This document shows, in pieces, positions 32,656 through 43,102 of a DNA stretch of 51,176 nt. The position numbers were made by a program, and so were the translations under genes. The notes below the pieces were generated by a model that was not told where the DNA came from, searched no databases, and worked only from the letters and a program-made list of their open reading frames with translations. How positions within the stretch are numbered: position 1 is the first letter of the stretch; every line of letters starts with the position of its first letter. Source of the stretch: Gracilaria vermiculophylla (taxonomy: Eukaryota; Rhodophyta; Florideophyceae; Gracilariales; Gracilariaceae); contig JAHNZQ020000004.1 of NCBI GenBank assembly GCA_019155205.2, positions 1,735,728 through 1,786,903 on the forward strand, read 5' to 3'.

Positions 32656-35600
32656 AAGGTTCTTCTCTGAGCTTCTGGTTTCTGAGACAGCACCAAAGTC
32701 CATGCAGAGCCTACCTGAGTAGAGATTCAACCGAAGAGCCTCCGTGAGAGCACTGTCTTTCTTAGTTAGAGGATCTGCAAGATTTGTGTTTCCAGGTATC
32801 CAAGATATTTTCTCGACAGCACCGGTCTGGAATTCGTATTTGATACATCCAACATCACCTCTGATTGATTTGTTAATCGAGGTTTTCTGAGTAAAAAAGG
32901 ATGTAAACAGATCTTTTGGATCTACACAAAGTCTCACGCGAATGTCCATATCCAGTAGCTCAGAGTAAGCACTAGCGATAACCTTTCCTTCATCAATACC
33001 TTCGCCAGCAACTAAGATTTCTGCTACAGAAACACTATTCACCGGCCTTTTGGCCTTGTGCGATATCCAAGAAATAGGGTGATAAATTGCATTCCTTTCT
33101 GTATCACCAAGCAGCAATCCAGTTAAAACTCCTAATTGGCCGACGTCATCCGTTCGTGATGCATCGGCAAAAAAAAGGATGGATAATTCTTGTTCATGGC
33201 TGTCGGTTGGTCGTGGATAAGAAATAGCTGTGCCAGGCTTCTTCAACTTTCTTAGGATGTTCATCTGTTCAACCAAGTGAGATACATTGATATCTGGCGC
33301 TTTCTGCTGTAGATAGCTAGAATAAAAAGAGCACAGTTGAGATGCTGCAGTTCCAGTCCATCCAAGCGAGCTATTGATAGACGCGAATGTGCCTTTTTCC
33401 ATCTTATTCAGTGGCTCATTATACTCCTTTCTTCTGTGTCTGGAGAGTGGATATTCCTTGATAGAGTCCAATCTATCATTAGCATCGGTTTCACTTGCGC
33501 AATCGTTGTTCTGAGTAGTGTTGATACCGAAATAGCGAAGTTTTACAAGGCCATGGTTCACATTACCAAACTGAAACTTCTTATCAAACTTCTCCAAGAA
33601 GCGCTTCGCACGATTTCCTTCACCAGCTGCCTTCAAGTCGTCCGCAATTTTAGCGACGATTAGGACCAACCGTCCATTCTCTTTCTGAAAGAAGAGCTGC
33701 GGAACATGAATGGACTGTGTAAGTCTAATATCATTTATAAGTTGGTCCGACTGATTCTGTCATTTGGCATTGGCATTAACTAGGCCGTAGGCAGCGGTCA
33801 ATAGGACCCATAAATGAGATCCTTTCATCTTGCTCTCTCTTGGAGGCCTGACGTATACATCACGCTGAGCTGTGCCTGTCTGTAGAAAGGCTGCTTTCAC
33901 ATCAGCCTTGTACAATGTCCATCCAAACAGAGATGCAATAGACTCCAAGATTCTGAAACCTGTAGAGGGACAGGTAGTGCAGTCTTTGCTCAGCAAATCT
34001 TTCATGTCATCTTCGTTGCCGTGCGGTGCTATGCGAGCTTTAAGCTTCAGAGACCCATCATCATTCTTTTTCACCTTATGCAGTACATGACTGTTTATAA
34101 TGTTAGATGCTGGTGGAGTCTTATTCTTAGGGACGGGTCTCACAGTCTTCAGAAACGTTTCCTCTTCCGCCTTGTAGGCATTGACAAGTGGAAAGTGACC
34201 ATACCCTTGTGCTTGGTGAATTAGAAATGTCTTGTTCCCAAAGTGCTTCACCATAGATGACAGAATAGAGGTCTCAATACTGGCTACTTCAAATGTATTT
34301 GAAATTTTACTGGCAATAGCAGGAAGTAAATTTGTAAACTTCCAGTGTTCCTTTCTTAGTTCTAGGTTCTCGGTGTCACCATCGTCGTAGTTAATCTCAA
34401 AACGACCATCACCACTAAAAGAGTGCACAGTATCTTCGTAGAACTGGTCATCGAGCGGCCAGAAAACAGAGATTCTGTCACCAATTCGGGGTTCTGACTT
34501 TGAGGTGTCAGTTGAGAAATCATCATCGAAAGGTTCTTCAGTCATTCCAGGTGAGTCTCCATCGTTGATTGCATCTAGCTCCACTACGTCAGCACTCTTC
34601 TCTTCAAGTAGCTCGTCCATCATGTCTATTCCTTCTTGAACAAATTGTGCAAAGTTGTTTCGTGGTATTGCTGGTCTGCTATCTTCTACATCAACAGTCT
34701 TCTGTCTTCCGGCTTTTCCAGGAACACAGATTGATCTTGCATCACGGTTGATTGAAAGAATTGGTTTAGCATTTGACCATTTGCCTCGCTTCTCGTGATC
34801 TTTCTTCTGAGAAACCTCGACCAAAGCGCCCACAGAGATTGGTAGTTTTTGAGCTGCGTTCCAGCGTACAATGAGTGCCAGCTTACGACGAGCCTGCATC
34901 TGATCACGCGCATCACGAACATCTTCGGGTACAATGCTTTCTTGAGGTTTAAATGCAACAGGATTGGTGAATCCTTTTGCGAGTTCAAATGCTGACATTA
35001 TATCGTTGCCATATAAATCATTCGAGATAGATCCAGCCTTCTGCGCGGCAAGCTTAGGATCAAGGTCGGGGCCAGACGCATCTTTCATTTGCAGATAAAC
35101 GCTACGAATAATATTGTGCTTTGACTCGGTGGAGTTCTTCGAATGTCGACCAGGTGGTACTGGACGGATCTGAATACCTAGCTTGTCAGCATATGCTTTT
35201 AACTCTCCGACCTGAAACGCCTTGTCAGCTTGAATGGAATCCGGGTACCAGAATTTTCCAACCCAAACAGCTTCAAAACAGAGTAAGGCATCAGTGAGCT
35301 TAGTAGAAGGGACTATATATGCGGCAGAATACCTGGATACGATGTCCATGAAATGTACTATAATTAATTCGTCCAGATTCAAGTGATCAGCACAAACGAT
35401 CTCATTGAAATTCTTAGAAAAGGTACTGATAGACACCTTTCTATGAGGCACAGGAGGAGATGTGAATCGGCATGCAGTACATTCTTTGATCGACTTGGCA
35501 ATGTCAGACGCTATTGTCTCGTTCCACAAGTTGTTTCTTTCTGGAAGGAGCTTGTAATCTGTAAGGGTCGCATTCCCGCAAACATGCATGTGAACCTTGT

Positions 35601-36250
35601 CAATGACCTTCTTGACCGCGCTCTATGGCATGTCATGTGTCGTCACGGCACTAAGACATGACAGTGTAGAAGCGCTGCTTCCATTCATGATGAAGCACTC
35701 AAGCGGTATGTAGCTTAAGAATTCGTGATGAACCATAGAGATGTAGTCAAAGTTTACATCCACGACAAACGCTATAGCGTTTCGATTCAGATGCTCTATG
35801 TTGACTTTTCTAGTGACATTGCGTCCAATTACCCACTGCGATGACCCTTCAAGAACGAGATGGGTTATGTTAATAGAATTGCCACTGTCTGAAGTTGCGG
35901 TTAGAGTAGTTGATCCTAAGATGCAACGAGCTGGACTGGCATGCTCTCCTATACCATATTGCCAGTGCGTGTGACCTTTAAGGGCTTTCGGTGTGTCGTC
36001 CAGTTCATTATCGACACGAATGGCAGCATGTTCAGAGAGGAGGTTGCGTTCAACCTGTCCAATCGCTGCATACGGTGCCCCATCATCAACAAGTGGTCCG
36101 CGTTGACCTGATACGGGTAAAGATGCTGAAGATCCGGAAACTGTCGCTATATTAAAAGACAGGGTCTTCTTCTCAATTCTATCGTCTCTGTTAGACACTC
36201 TGTCTGAAGTAGACGATGTTTCAGCACCAATGTTTCGTGCTTGTTGGTCT
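32656..36250 (-). pseudogene. Copia 2 pol, nearly intact (two nonsense codons)
   Basis: One frame runs from about 36250 to 32640 with stops only at 35623-35625 (TAG) and 33760-33762 (TGA, where NANAKW would be expected, so TGG to TGA). Protease: GPLVDDGAPYAAIG at about 36090, with Asp-Asp-Gly-Ala as the catalytic motif. Integrase: finger from KVHMHVCG to ECTACRF (His of CGH lost), catalytic Asp in CADHLNL, Asp in IQADKAF, Glu in NSTESKHNII. A Tudor-like segment follows at about 34500-34345 (PRIGDRISVFWPLDDQFYED, YDDGD). Reverse transcriptase: DVKAAFLQTG, then IADDLKAAG as the polymerase motif. RNase H: FFADAS, VAEIL, WIPGNTNLADPLTK. Confidence 0.9.
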
Positions 36251-37085
36251 GTGGCGAGTCAAATGGTTTGATATGTTGTTATAAGGAATCGTCAGGGTTA
36301 TGGTTCCCTTTCTAGTGACCATACTTGCCACACTTGTCACAAGGAAACCTCATTGTTACATTGCTTCTATTGCGACGCACTTTTCCAGGAGTAGTTGTTC
36401 CAGCAGACTTGGCGCTAAGAGCATTCACATCCCCTGATGCAGGCGACGACTTATCACACTCCTTAACAACAGAAGACACAGATTGATACGTGATAGCGCC
36501 TAGAACTTGGTCTGTTGTGGACTGAGCGTTCAAATTTTCATTAGATGGTGAAGCTGCTGCTAGTACTGATACTCTCTGAGAGTCGTCGATTGCCGAGTTT
36601 GACAGTAGCATCAAAGTGGTAATGCATTTTGGAAGCTTAATAGTTATGGATATTGAGTTGAACTTTGCGACTTGTGCAGAGAATCGGGACTAAAAGTTAT
36701 TGATACTTTCACTATTACCACGAAGATTGTTCCATAGAGCTTTGAAGGCGCGATATGCTTCACTGACGACAGTCAAGGCATCACGTTGATAGACACTGCC
36801 AGCTAGCATGCCCACTGCTCCATTGTTTGTTAACTGGTGGTCAGATATACCAGAGCAAAGATCTTTGGCAAGTCCATACAGTTGAGAATTAAGGCAAATA
36901 GCTTGCAGAGCAGCTGGAATCACATTGCTGTTAGATTCAGGTAACGCATTATGAAGCATCTGCCATAAACGAGCTCCATCTCGGTATTCTTCTTTATCAC
37001 CTTGGCCATCTGTCCGAAGAGGTGATTTTGCATCCCAAAAGAACTTCGTAGGTGACGGCAGACTAATTAACGGTGCAGGGCCAAT
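36251..37085 (-). pseudogene. Copia 2 gag
   Basis: The gag frame starts just inside the 5' LTR (around FFWDAKSPLRTDGQGDKEEY) and continues through LPESNSNVIPAALQAICLNS and KALWNNLRGNSESINNF to the knuckle PCDKCGKYGH, stop, KGNH. The stop at 36312 sits where GHWKGNH is likely (TGG to TAG); another lies at 36690. The knuckle is C-x2-C-x4-H with a final His rather than Cys. Pol lies in the frame reached by a -1 shift, and the two frames overlap around 36250-36150. Confidence 0.8.
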
Positions 37086-37093
37086 ACCTAGAA

Positions 37094-37383
37094 ATAGTTA
37101 GGGTAAGATCTGAAATCGAGCAGGTCGATAACACAAACAAGGTGTATAACAGTGTACACACAATTACGAGATAGCGTAGTCCCGTATTTATTTTACTCGA
37201 TGAGAACATACACAAAGGTTCAGTATAAGTAGCAAAACATAAACAATCAAGTGGGCGCATTTGCATGAACATAAACAGATGTATTGAATGCAAAACCATA
37301 AATATATGGTTGCATCATAGATTCCATATGAATACAAATATGACTGGTCATCATATTCAAAATATGACCAGTCGCCATATTCA
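37094..37383 (-). repeat. 5' LTR of copia 2
   Basis: Collinear with 32347-32636. Gag begins almost immediately after it, so the untranslated leader is very short. The sequence next to the LTR (AGGTATTGGCCCTGCA) may be the primer site; it only loosely resembles the copia 1 site. Confidence 0.9.
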
Positions 37384-39772
37384 TAGGAGTTTTCCGGAGG
37401 ATGAACAAGAATTCAACAAGGAACACAAAAACACGGCCACGCGATTACGCTGCACCCACCACTTGGTTTTCGAGATAACCCACTGATAGGTTTTGACTAG
37501 CTTGCTGATATGCGAAGCTTCGCAGCAGCAGGCAAGGTTTTCCCATTCAAGGTGATGCACATTTCCAACTTCACCCCAGTATAGATCACAGCTTTCGTAA
37601 AAAGTGCCGCCACCATCATGCTCAAGAAACCTCTATTTAAAGAACATATTGAAGACACGGCGCGTATAACTTTACCAAGACGGCAAATTCTACTAGGAAG
37701 AAACCCCCGCAAGGGAGCGTGAAGGATGCACGACCTACCGTGGAGTCCAATACAATGAATTCTTTTCACTAAGCCGGTTTCCAAGAATTTCCTGCATTAT
37801 GGAGAGGTCACCTGCCGTGTCTTTCACGATCAGGCCAACGCCTTGGAGGAAGCTTGTGATAATATCTTCCTTGCCTGTTCCCATACCGAGGATATTTACC
37901 CACCAAAAGGAACCGCCAATCTATGCTCGTCGGAAGAGACAGGACACGGAGCACCGGCAGATAACCACGTAGGTGGCCAAGTAGGGTTAAAGGTTGAACC
38001 CACGCGTGTGAACGGAGCTGCGCCAACCATCGGTTTAAAGAAGAACATGGACGGCTCTTCCGTTTCCATGAATACTCCCTGGCATAGGTCTCTCTCTTGG
38101 AGTTTTTCATTCACGAAATGTTCCCGCTTCTTGTAAACAAGTCGTTCTCCTAGTAGAAACAGTATCACTCGTTGGAAGCAACCTCGCCGGTTTGATTCCT
38201 AGTGGGTAAGATTCTCGGAGCAATTCGGCAGTCTTCCGCTTTCTCGCGGCTAGTCTTTCGACCATCTCATGGGTACAAGTAGATGAAATCTCCCGCTTGG
38301 TCGGTGTTTCGTCTCAATCATGGGCCAGGTTCGCCACTCCCGCTATCATGGCGCTCATTCCGCTCTAGATGCACCTCATCCTAGTCGAGGTAATTTATTT
38401 AATCGGGAATGTTTGTGACGTATGCACAGTTAATTACACCCCCAACGAGAATGCGCATGTCGAAACTTTGAATGTCAGCCCGCACTCACGGTGGGATGTA
38501 CCACAGTCGTCACTGCTTACAAACCACCGCAAGAAAATGAGCCACAGTGCGAGCTGCCCAAACGGTTATGATGACTGACGGTATTCTCGCTTGCGTCTCT
38601 GATATCAAGTATGAAGCGAGGTAGGTGAGTAATGGAAGACGCTCAATGAAGCGACCCCAGGAGGCCCCCATGTGACTTTCTCAGAAGCAATGCGCCACAC
38701 AACGATCTTGTGCTTGAGCATAAGCAATCCAATCAATCTGTTTATTCCAATATGGGACTAAATAGCCCACTCGATGGCATGCACGCCGTTTTCAAAGGAT
38801 ACCATTTTGGTGAACGTTTGATCTGTGGGGCCGCGAACGGTGGTGAAACGCCCCGCAGAGAATGTGACGACACCAGAAAAAGGGTCTCTTCGATAGCAAT
38901 AGGAAATAGTCGCCACGCGAAGGTCTTCAACCCACTAAGTTGTCACGGTACCAAATCTCCCTGCATGTGCGGTAGACATCCACGTATAATGAAATTTAAG
39001 ATGAAATCATTACCTCCAAGGGTGTCCGATTTTGCCGTTTTTATGCGAGGCGGACCAGCGCGGCATGTGCTGATGCAGCGGACTTTCTGCACCAATTTCG
39101 AGCATGAGGGGGTTCTCCAGTTCCAGGAGGTCAACCCGATTCCGTGAAGAGCCCTCGGAAGGCCTATGGCCGCGTCAGAATAAAAGTAAATGAGACTAGC
39201 ATTCCGTACGGTGGTTTGATGGAACCCCGGAGGAATCAGGAGATAAGAGGTACCTTTCCGGCTATTCCAATTCAGGCTGAGAAGCGAGTCGCAAAAACGG
39301 CCACTTTCGGCATTCATTGCCTTCAGGGGAGGAAACGTTTGCTCTGTGCTTTGTGTTTCATGAAACCGGCGCAGCCGAGACTGGAAGGAATCCCCTGACA
39401 GTGTTGTTCTGGTTTGGCGCATTTCTTCCATACTCAGTCCGAGGAGGGTTTGGTTCGTCGCGCGGGGGAGGAGTTATGGTATGGACCGTCAGAGAGGTAT
39501 GCGGTGCAGCATATTAAGGCAAAGATGGTTTGAGGCTGGGTATGATACAAGCCGGCTGATTATTGTGAGTCCCCGGGAGTTCCGGTGTCGGACGCCCACT
39601 TACGTAGTTCGTCTTCCTGCGGAACCCTCATATTTCAACTGATCTGACTTGGTGTATGAAGTGCACGCCTTCTCATAGGTTGACATGGTGCTCCTCGTTT
39701 TTAACCGGAATTCAAGTTTGCGTCCGTCTATAATTAAATGCATGGCTATTACTGCGGAAAATCCGTGATGCA
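37384..39772. other. Unassigned 2.4-kb region
   Basis: No gene is supported. Several ORFs of 60-160 codons occur on both strands (for example 38710-39147 plus and 38943-39431 minus, which overlap), and none has a motif I recognise. It may be old transposon sequence or a host gene too decayed to see. Confidence 0.4.
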
Positions 39773-41050
39773 CAGACTGTTTTAAAAATATATGACATGC
39801 TTTAAAATCTCAGAAAACCACCAAATGCATACTGTACGCCTACAAAAAAAGGTTTCAGAAAAAAAGTAGTCAAAAAACCGTTTCAATAACATATGATCAT
39901 CAATAACAAATCTTCACTGCGCGACGTTCAATAGTTTATTTTTCATCCTTTTTGCTGTATAACGCTTATGCATTGTTTTGGCATCGAATTGATGTTCTTT
40001 TCTTACATTTGAATCTGTTATAGATTTCCAGCAATTTTTAATACAGTTTTTGAGTTCAAAAACTGTCTCAAATTGCTTTCCATGCGCATAAACCATCCTC
40101 GCCAGCAGTCCCCAAACGTTTTCAACTTGGTTCTAATCTGGTGAGCGCGACGGCCACTCTAAAACAGATACTTCAGACTCCTGTAGCCAATTTTTGATTA
40201 AAGATGAAGTGTATACAGGCGCATTGTCCTGTTGAAAAATGAAATTTTCTTCATGAAAACGTAAACCAAACCGTAGCAAATAGTTGCATAGAAATTCTTG
40301 ATATTTTTCTGCATTCATGTTTCTTTCAATGAAGGCCATTTCTGTTAGACCTTTCTTAGAAATACTTGCCCAAACAATTACAGAACCTCCACCTGAATGC
40401 CCGGTATAAACCTCATGGCGTTCCTTACGAAATTCGTGCCAATCAAATTTGTAGCAATCTGGTCCGTTCAAATTGAATTTTTTTTCATCAGTAAAAATAA
40501 CATATTCCAATTCTTTTTTCCAGAAGGCTTTTCCAGCTCACCAGAGAACCTTCTTTTGCTTGTGATGGTCTTGAAGAAAGAATTTTATTTTTTATTTTTT
40601 ATATTCATATTAATCTGTGCTGTTTATCTGCATCCATATATAAGATTTAGAAACGTTGAGATTGAGATTAATTCCAATTGTTTTGCACAATACTTTTCCT
40701 TTGCACAACTCTCTTTTAACTTCTCTCTTATCTGCTGATCTGGGCTTTTTTGGGCCTCCCGGAGATCGTTTTAAGCCATATAGAGTCGGGTTTTTGAGAA
40801 AAGTAACAATTGTGACCATAGAACGCTTCACAATTTTTGCGGTAACACTGTTAGAATGTTTCTCGGCGTTTAACATAACGATTTGAAGCTGTTATTGCTT
40901 GGAAAGTGGCGGGCCTCGAGCCATTCTTATTAGGAAGAAGACGGTGTACATATCTTTATGAAACTATTCTACATAGACTATGTGTAAAATCTAGTCTACA
41001 GTACAGTTTTGGGGCACTTTGGAGGTGTAATATGTTTTTGAAGCGCACTG
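39773..41050 (-). mobile_element. Tc1 transposon, full-length copy
   Basis: 1278 bp. The right end TATGTTTTTGAAGCGCACTG is followed by the target TA (41051-41052). The left end CAGACTGTTTTAAAAATATA is preceded by CA, a mutated TA. The ends match those of the deleted copy at 16220-16935. The length is typical of Tc1 elements. Confidence 0.9.
39914..40924 (-). pseudogene. Tc1 transposase (DD34E) with nonsense mutations
   Basis: The start at 40924 gives MARGPPLSKQ, then a stop, then QLQIVMLNAEKHSNS, the helix-turn-helix region. Catalytic Asp residues are in IFTDEKKFNLNG (about 40490) and FQQDNAPVYTS (about 40220). The Glu is in NQVENVWG (about 40115), 34 residues after the second Asp, which is Tc1 spacing. 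A TAG interrupts SPDLNP-type sequence at about 40135 (SPD*NQ). A frameshift or further damage lies between 40510 and 40610. The C-terminus ends MKNKLLNVAQ. All three catalytic acids survive but the ORF does not. Confidence 0.85.
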
Positions 41051-41052
41051 TA

Positions 41053-41607
41053 CGTAGACGGCGCGGCCAGGAACAAAGTACAGATAGAATGCACAGTGCA
41101 CAATATGTGCAAGGACAAAATGGCAGAGTCGTTTTTGCATCTATTCAATTAGTTATTTTAGTTTGAACTAAAGTGCTCTACTCTTAAGTACAGAACCAAA
41201 ACGCGCCGTCGTCACAGCCACTACCTTCAGTACCCGTCAACAAAAGTTCTGGCTCTGCATCTTACGCCTGTGGCGGTGTCTACTCCTCAACGAGGTATAC
41301 CCTGTGGCAAATGGTTGCTCATCCACCATGTCCGACTATGAGCACACTGTGCGCTTTACGGTAAGAAGGCGCAAGGTTTTGGGAGAGATGGAGGCTTCTC
41401 AGTTTGATACCCTCCTTCTTTGCTTGGCCGGGTTGTATCAGAGTCATAAATACTACCAATGTGTTTCCCCATGCGGAAACAATGCCTGAGCGCATGCCAT
41501 TCTTGGATGTCATGGTCGACGATGAATGGTATGCCGGATTACAATCAAACCTATCTACCGGTATTGCGTTGCTGCCTTGCGTGGTTGCTTGCTAGGCATC
41601 CACCACA
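41053..41607 (-). repeat. Probable 3' LTR of gypsy 3 (left end unresolved)
   Basis: On the minus strand GAAGAAGGGGAG (polypurine tract, 41608-41619) is followed by TGTGGTGGATGCC, a standard LTR start. The partner LTR is absent from the window, so the far boundary cannot be set. The Tc1 copy at 41050 adjoins or truncates it. Confidence 0.6.
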
Positions 41608-42791
41608 CTCCCCTTCTTCAGATACAAAGCTGTATTTTAGCTTTTCTTGTAAGTGAGGTAGGGGTAGACTTTTGACGAAGTAGCCTCAGGAACATTTTGG
41701 GGACGTCAGAGTAGATTTGTGCCAATGGTTCCAGTGAATCTTCAATATTGTCCAAACTATTCCACCGTACCAGAACAAAAAAGGCTGTCTTTAGTTTCAA
41801 CCAGTTTCAGAAGTCGTGACACGGGCATTCCTGTTCCGGAAGATATGAAGTGAGGTAAGAGTGCTCGCTTGTCCAGCGAGTGGTCGTGGTAGAACTTAAG
41901 TCGAGTGTCATGAATGTTCTCCAGTACTCCGTTCCGAAGGTCTTCAAACAGGTACACGTAATCTCAAATTGCTTTGATGATCCCTCGCGGTCCCTGCCAA
42001 TGAAGTGCAAGCCTTTCTCCTGCCTGGAAATCTTCTCGAGCAACTAGAACGAAATCAGGTGCTCCTCACCTACTGGCGTGGGTGATCGTGTTTGCTCCCC
42101 CCGGTGGGTGCGCTGGGCGATGGCGTCTTGCGGCTCCCGTTTCCGACTTGGTCGGTGGTTTCCACTCGGTCGAATAGCGCTTCCGGAACGCTCATGCTCT
42201 CCATAGAGCTCACTACAGTCTGCGTGGTGTAGTTCCCTGCCACTTTTGCGCTTGTCTCCGTCACGGACGGTGTTTTCTCCGGGACGGTTTCCCGCCTAGG
42301 CTGTGACGCAGGGTCCAGTATCCGTGGGTCATGGCGCGTTTTTCATTTCAACGGCTAGCAGACAACCTCCTCGAAATGAGAGGAAGAGAGGTCCTCCCCC
42401 TTTCAGACGGAGCTGTGGGAAACATCGACTGAATCGCTTGGCGATTATATATGCAAGTTCGAACTGGTCTTATTGTGGGTTGCCCACGCGGGCCAGGCCC
42501 ATCCGACAAATTGGGCTCGTTTACCGATACGTACGGGGATCTGAGAAACCTCGCGAAATGTGAGGCAGGACGGTAGGTCGTCTGATTTCTGGTATGCGTG
42601 ATGTTACTGGCAGACGTGAGGCCACTATGTCCTTTAGGATTGGACGGTGAAGGATTACCTCCGAGGAGGAAGGAGGAGCCGCGGTCACTCGATCATGTGG
42701 CAGAAGGTCATCGTTTTCGATTATGGTGACCACGAAGGTATCAGTTGCTACCAAGATGAGGTTAAACGGCCCGTCTGTAACAAGCGAGAGT

Positions 42792-42871
42792 TGTTAGAAA
42801 TACAGATGAGCTATTTTGCGCAATAATCTCTTGTGACACAGGGCGCACCGTCACCATTTGAACTATCAACA
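42792..42871 (-). repeat. 3' LTR of the TRIM
   Basis: 80 bp. The minus strand reads TGTTGATAGTTCAAATGGTG...TCTGTATTTCTAACA. Confidence 0.9.
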
Positions 42872-42885
42872 CGCCCCCTCGCCCT
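42872..42885 (-). promoter_or_regulatory. Polypurine tract of the TRIM
   Basis: The minus strand reads AGGGCGAGGGGGCG directly before the 3' LTR. Confidence 0.8.
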
Positions 42886-42979
42886 GTACTTTCTGACAGA
42901 ACTAGACCTCAAGCTTACAGTAACCACTTTTGACCACTGCTGTAGACATATACAATTTCTCAGGCTCAGGTCATTTCTG

Positions 42980-42990
42980 GGAATTGAACC
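42980..42990 (-). promoter_or_regulatory. Possible Pol III B box in the TRIM
   Basis: The minus strand reads GGTTCAATTCC, one mismatch from the B-box consensus GGTTCGANTCC. An A-box-like TAGCTTATCTGT (consensus TRGCNNAGYNGG, two mismatches) lies at 43031-43042, about 50 bp upstream, within the 5' LTR end. Confidence 0.4.
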
Positions 42991-43009
42991 GAGGATCCTA
43001 GCGTGTAGC

Positions 43010-43022
43010 TAGGCCCATAACC
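43010..43022 (-). promoter_or_regulatory. Primer binding site of the TRIM (half-tRNA-iMet type)
   Basis: The minus strand reads GGTTATGGGCCTA immediately after the 5' LTR. Eleven bases (GGTTATGGGCC) are complementary to GGCCCATAACC of the initiator tRNA-Met anticodon arm, as in copia 1. Confidence 0.8.
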
Positions 43023-43102
43023 TGTTAGAAAAACAGATAAGCTATTTGCGCTATACTCTCTTGTGACACACGGCGTACGATTCACCATTTGAACTATCAA
43101 CA
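43023..43102 (-). repeat. 5' LTR of the TRIM
   Basis: 80 bp. The minus strand reads TGTTGATAGTTCAAATGGTG...TCTGTTTTTCTAACA. Confidence 0.9.

Larger units (their letters stand above)
32347..37383 (-). mobile_element. Copia 2: full-length Ty1/copia element with Tudor-like domain
   Basis: A 5.04-kb element with two 290-bp LTRs on the minus strand. Gag and pol lie in different frames, with integrase before reverse transcriptase. LTRs are very similar and pol has only two nonsense codons, so this looks like the youngest retroelement in the window. Flanks give no clean 5-bp duplication (TCGGG left, TAGGA right). The minus-strand LTR ends are TGAATATG... and ...CTAACTAT, so the usual CA end is not evident. 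Confidence 0.9.
42792..43102 (-). mobile_element. TRIM: miniature LTR retrotransposon, 311 bp
   Basis: Two 80-bp direct repeats (42792-42871 and 43023-43102) with TGTTGATAG... and ...TTTCTAACA ends flank a 151-bp core. It is bordered by a perfect AGAGT duplication (42787-42791, 43103-43107). Removing it and one AGAGT rejoins the gypsy 3 integrase frame. It carries a primer site and a polypurine tract but no protein, so it must rely on another element's enzymes. The LTRs differ at roughly ten places and by small indels, so insertion is not recent. Confidence 0.9.

Noticed and set aside
37384..39772. A host gene in the unassigned region
   Set aside because: Overlapping ORFs on opposite strands of similar length and no recognised motif; nothing favours one of them.
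42957..43045. A genuine tRNA gene on the minus strand
   Set aside because: The anticodon-like and T-arm-like parts lack a matching acceptor stem, the T stem has a mismatch, and the A-box-to-arm distance is too long for a D arm. The TRIM hallmarks explain the region.
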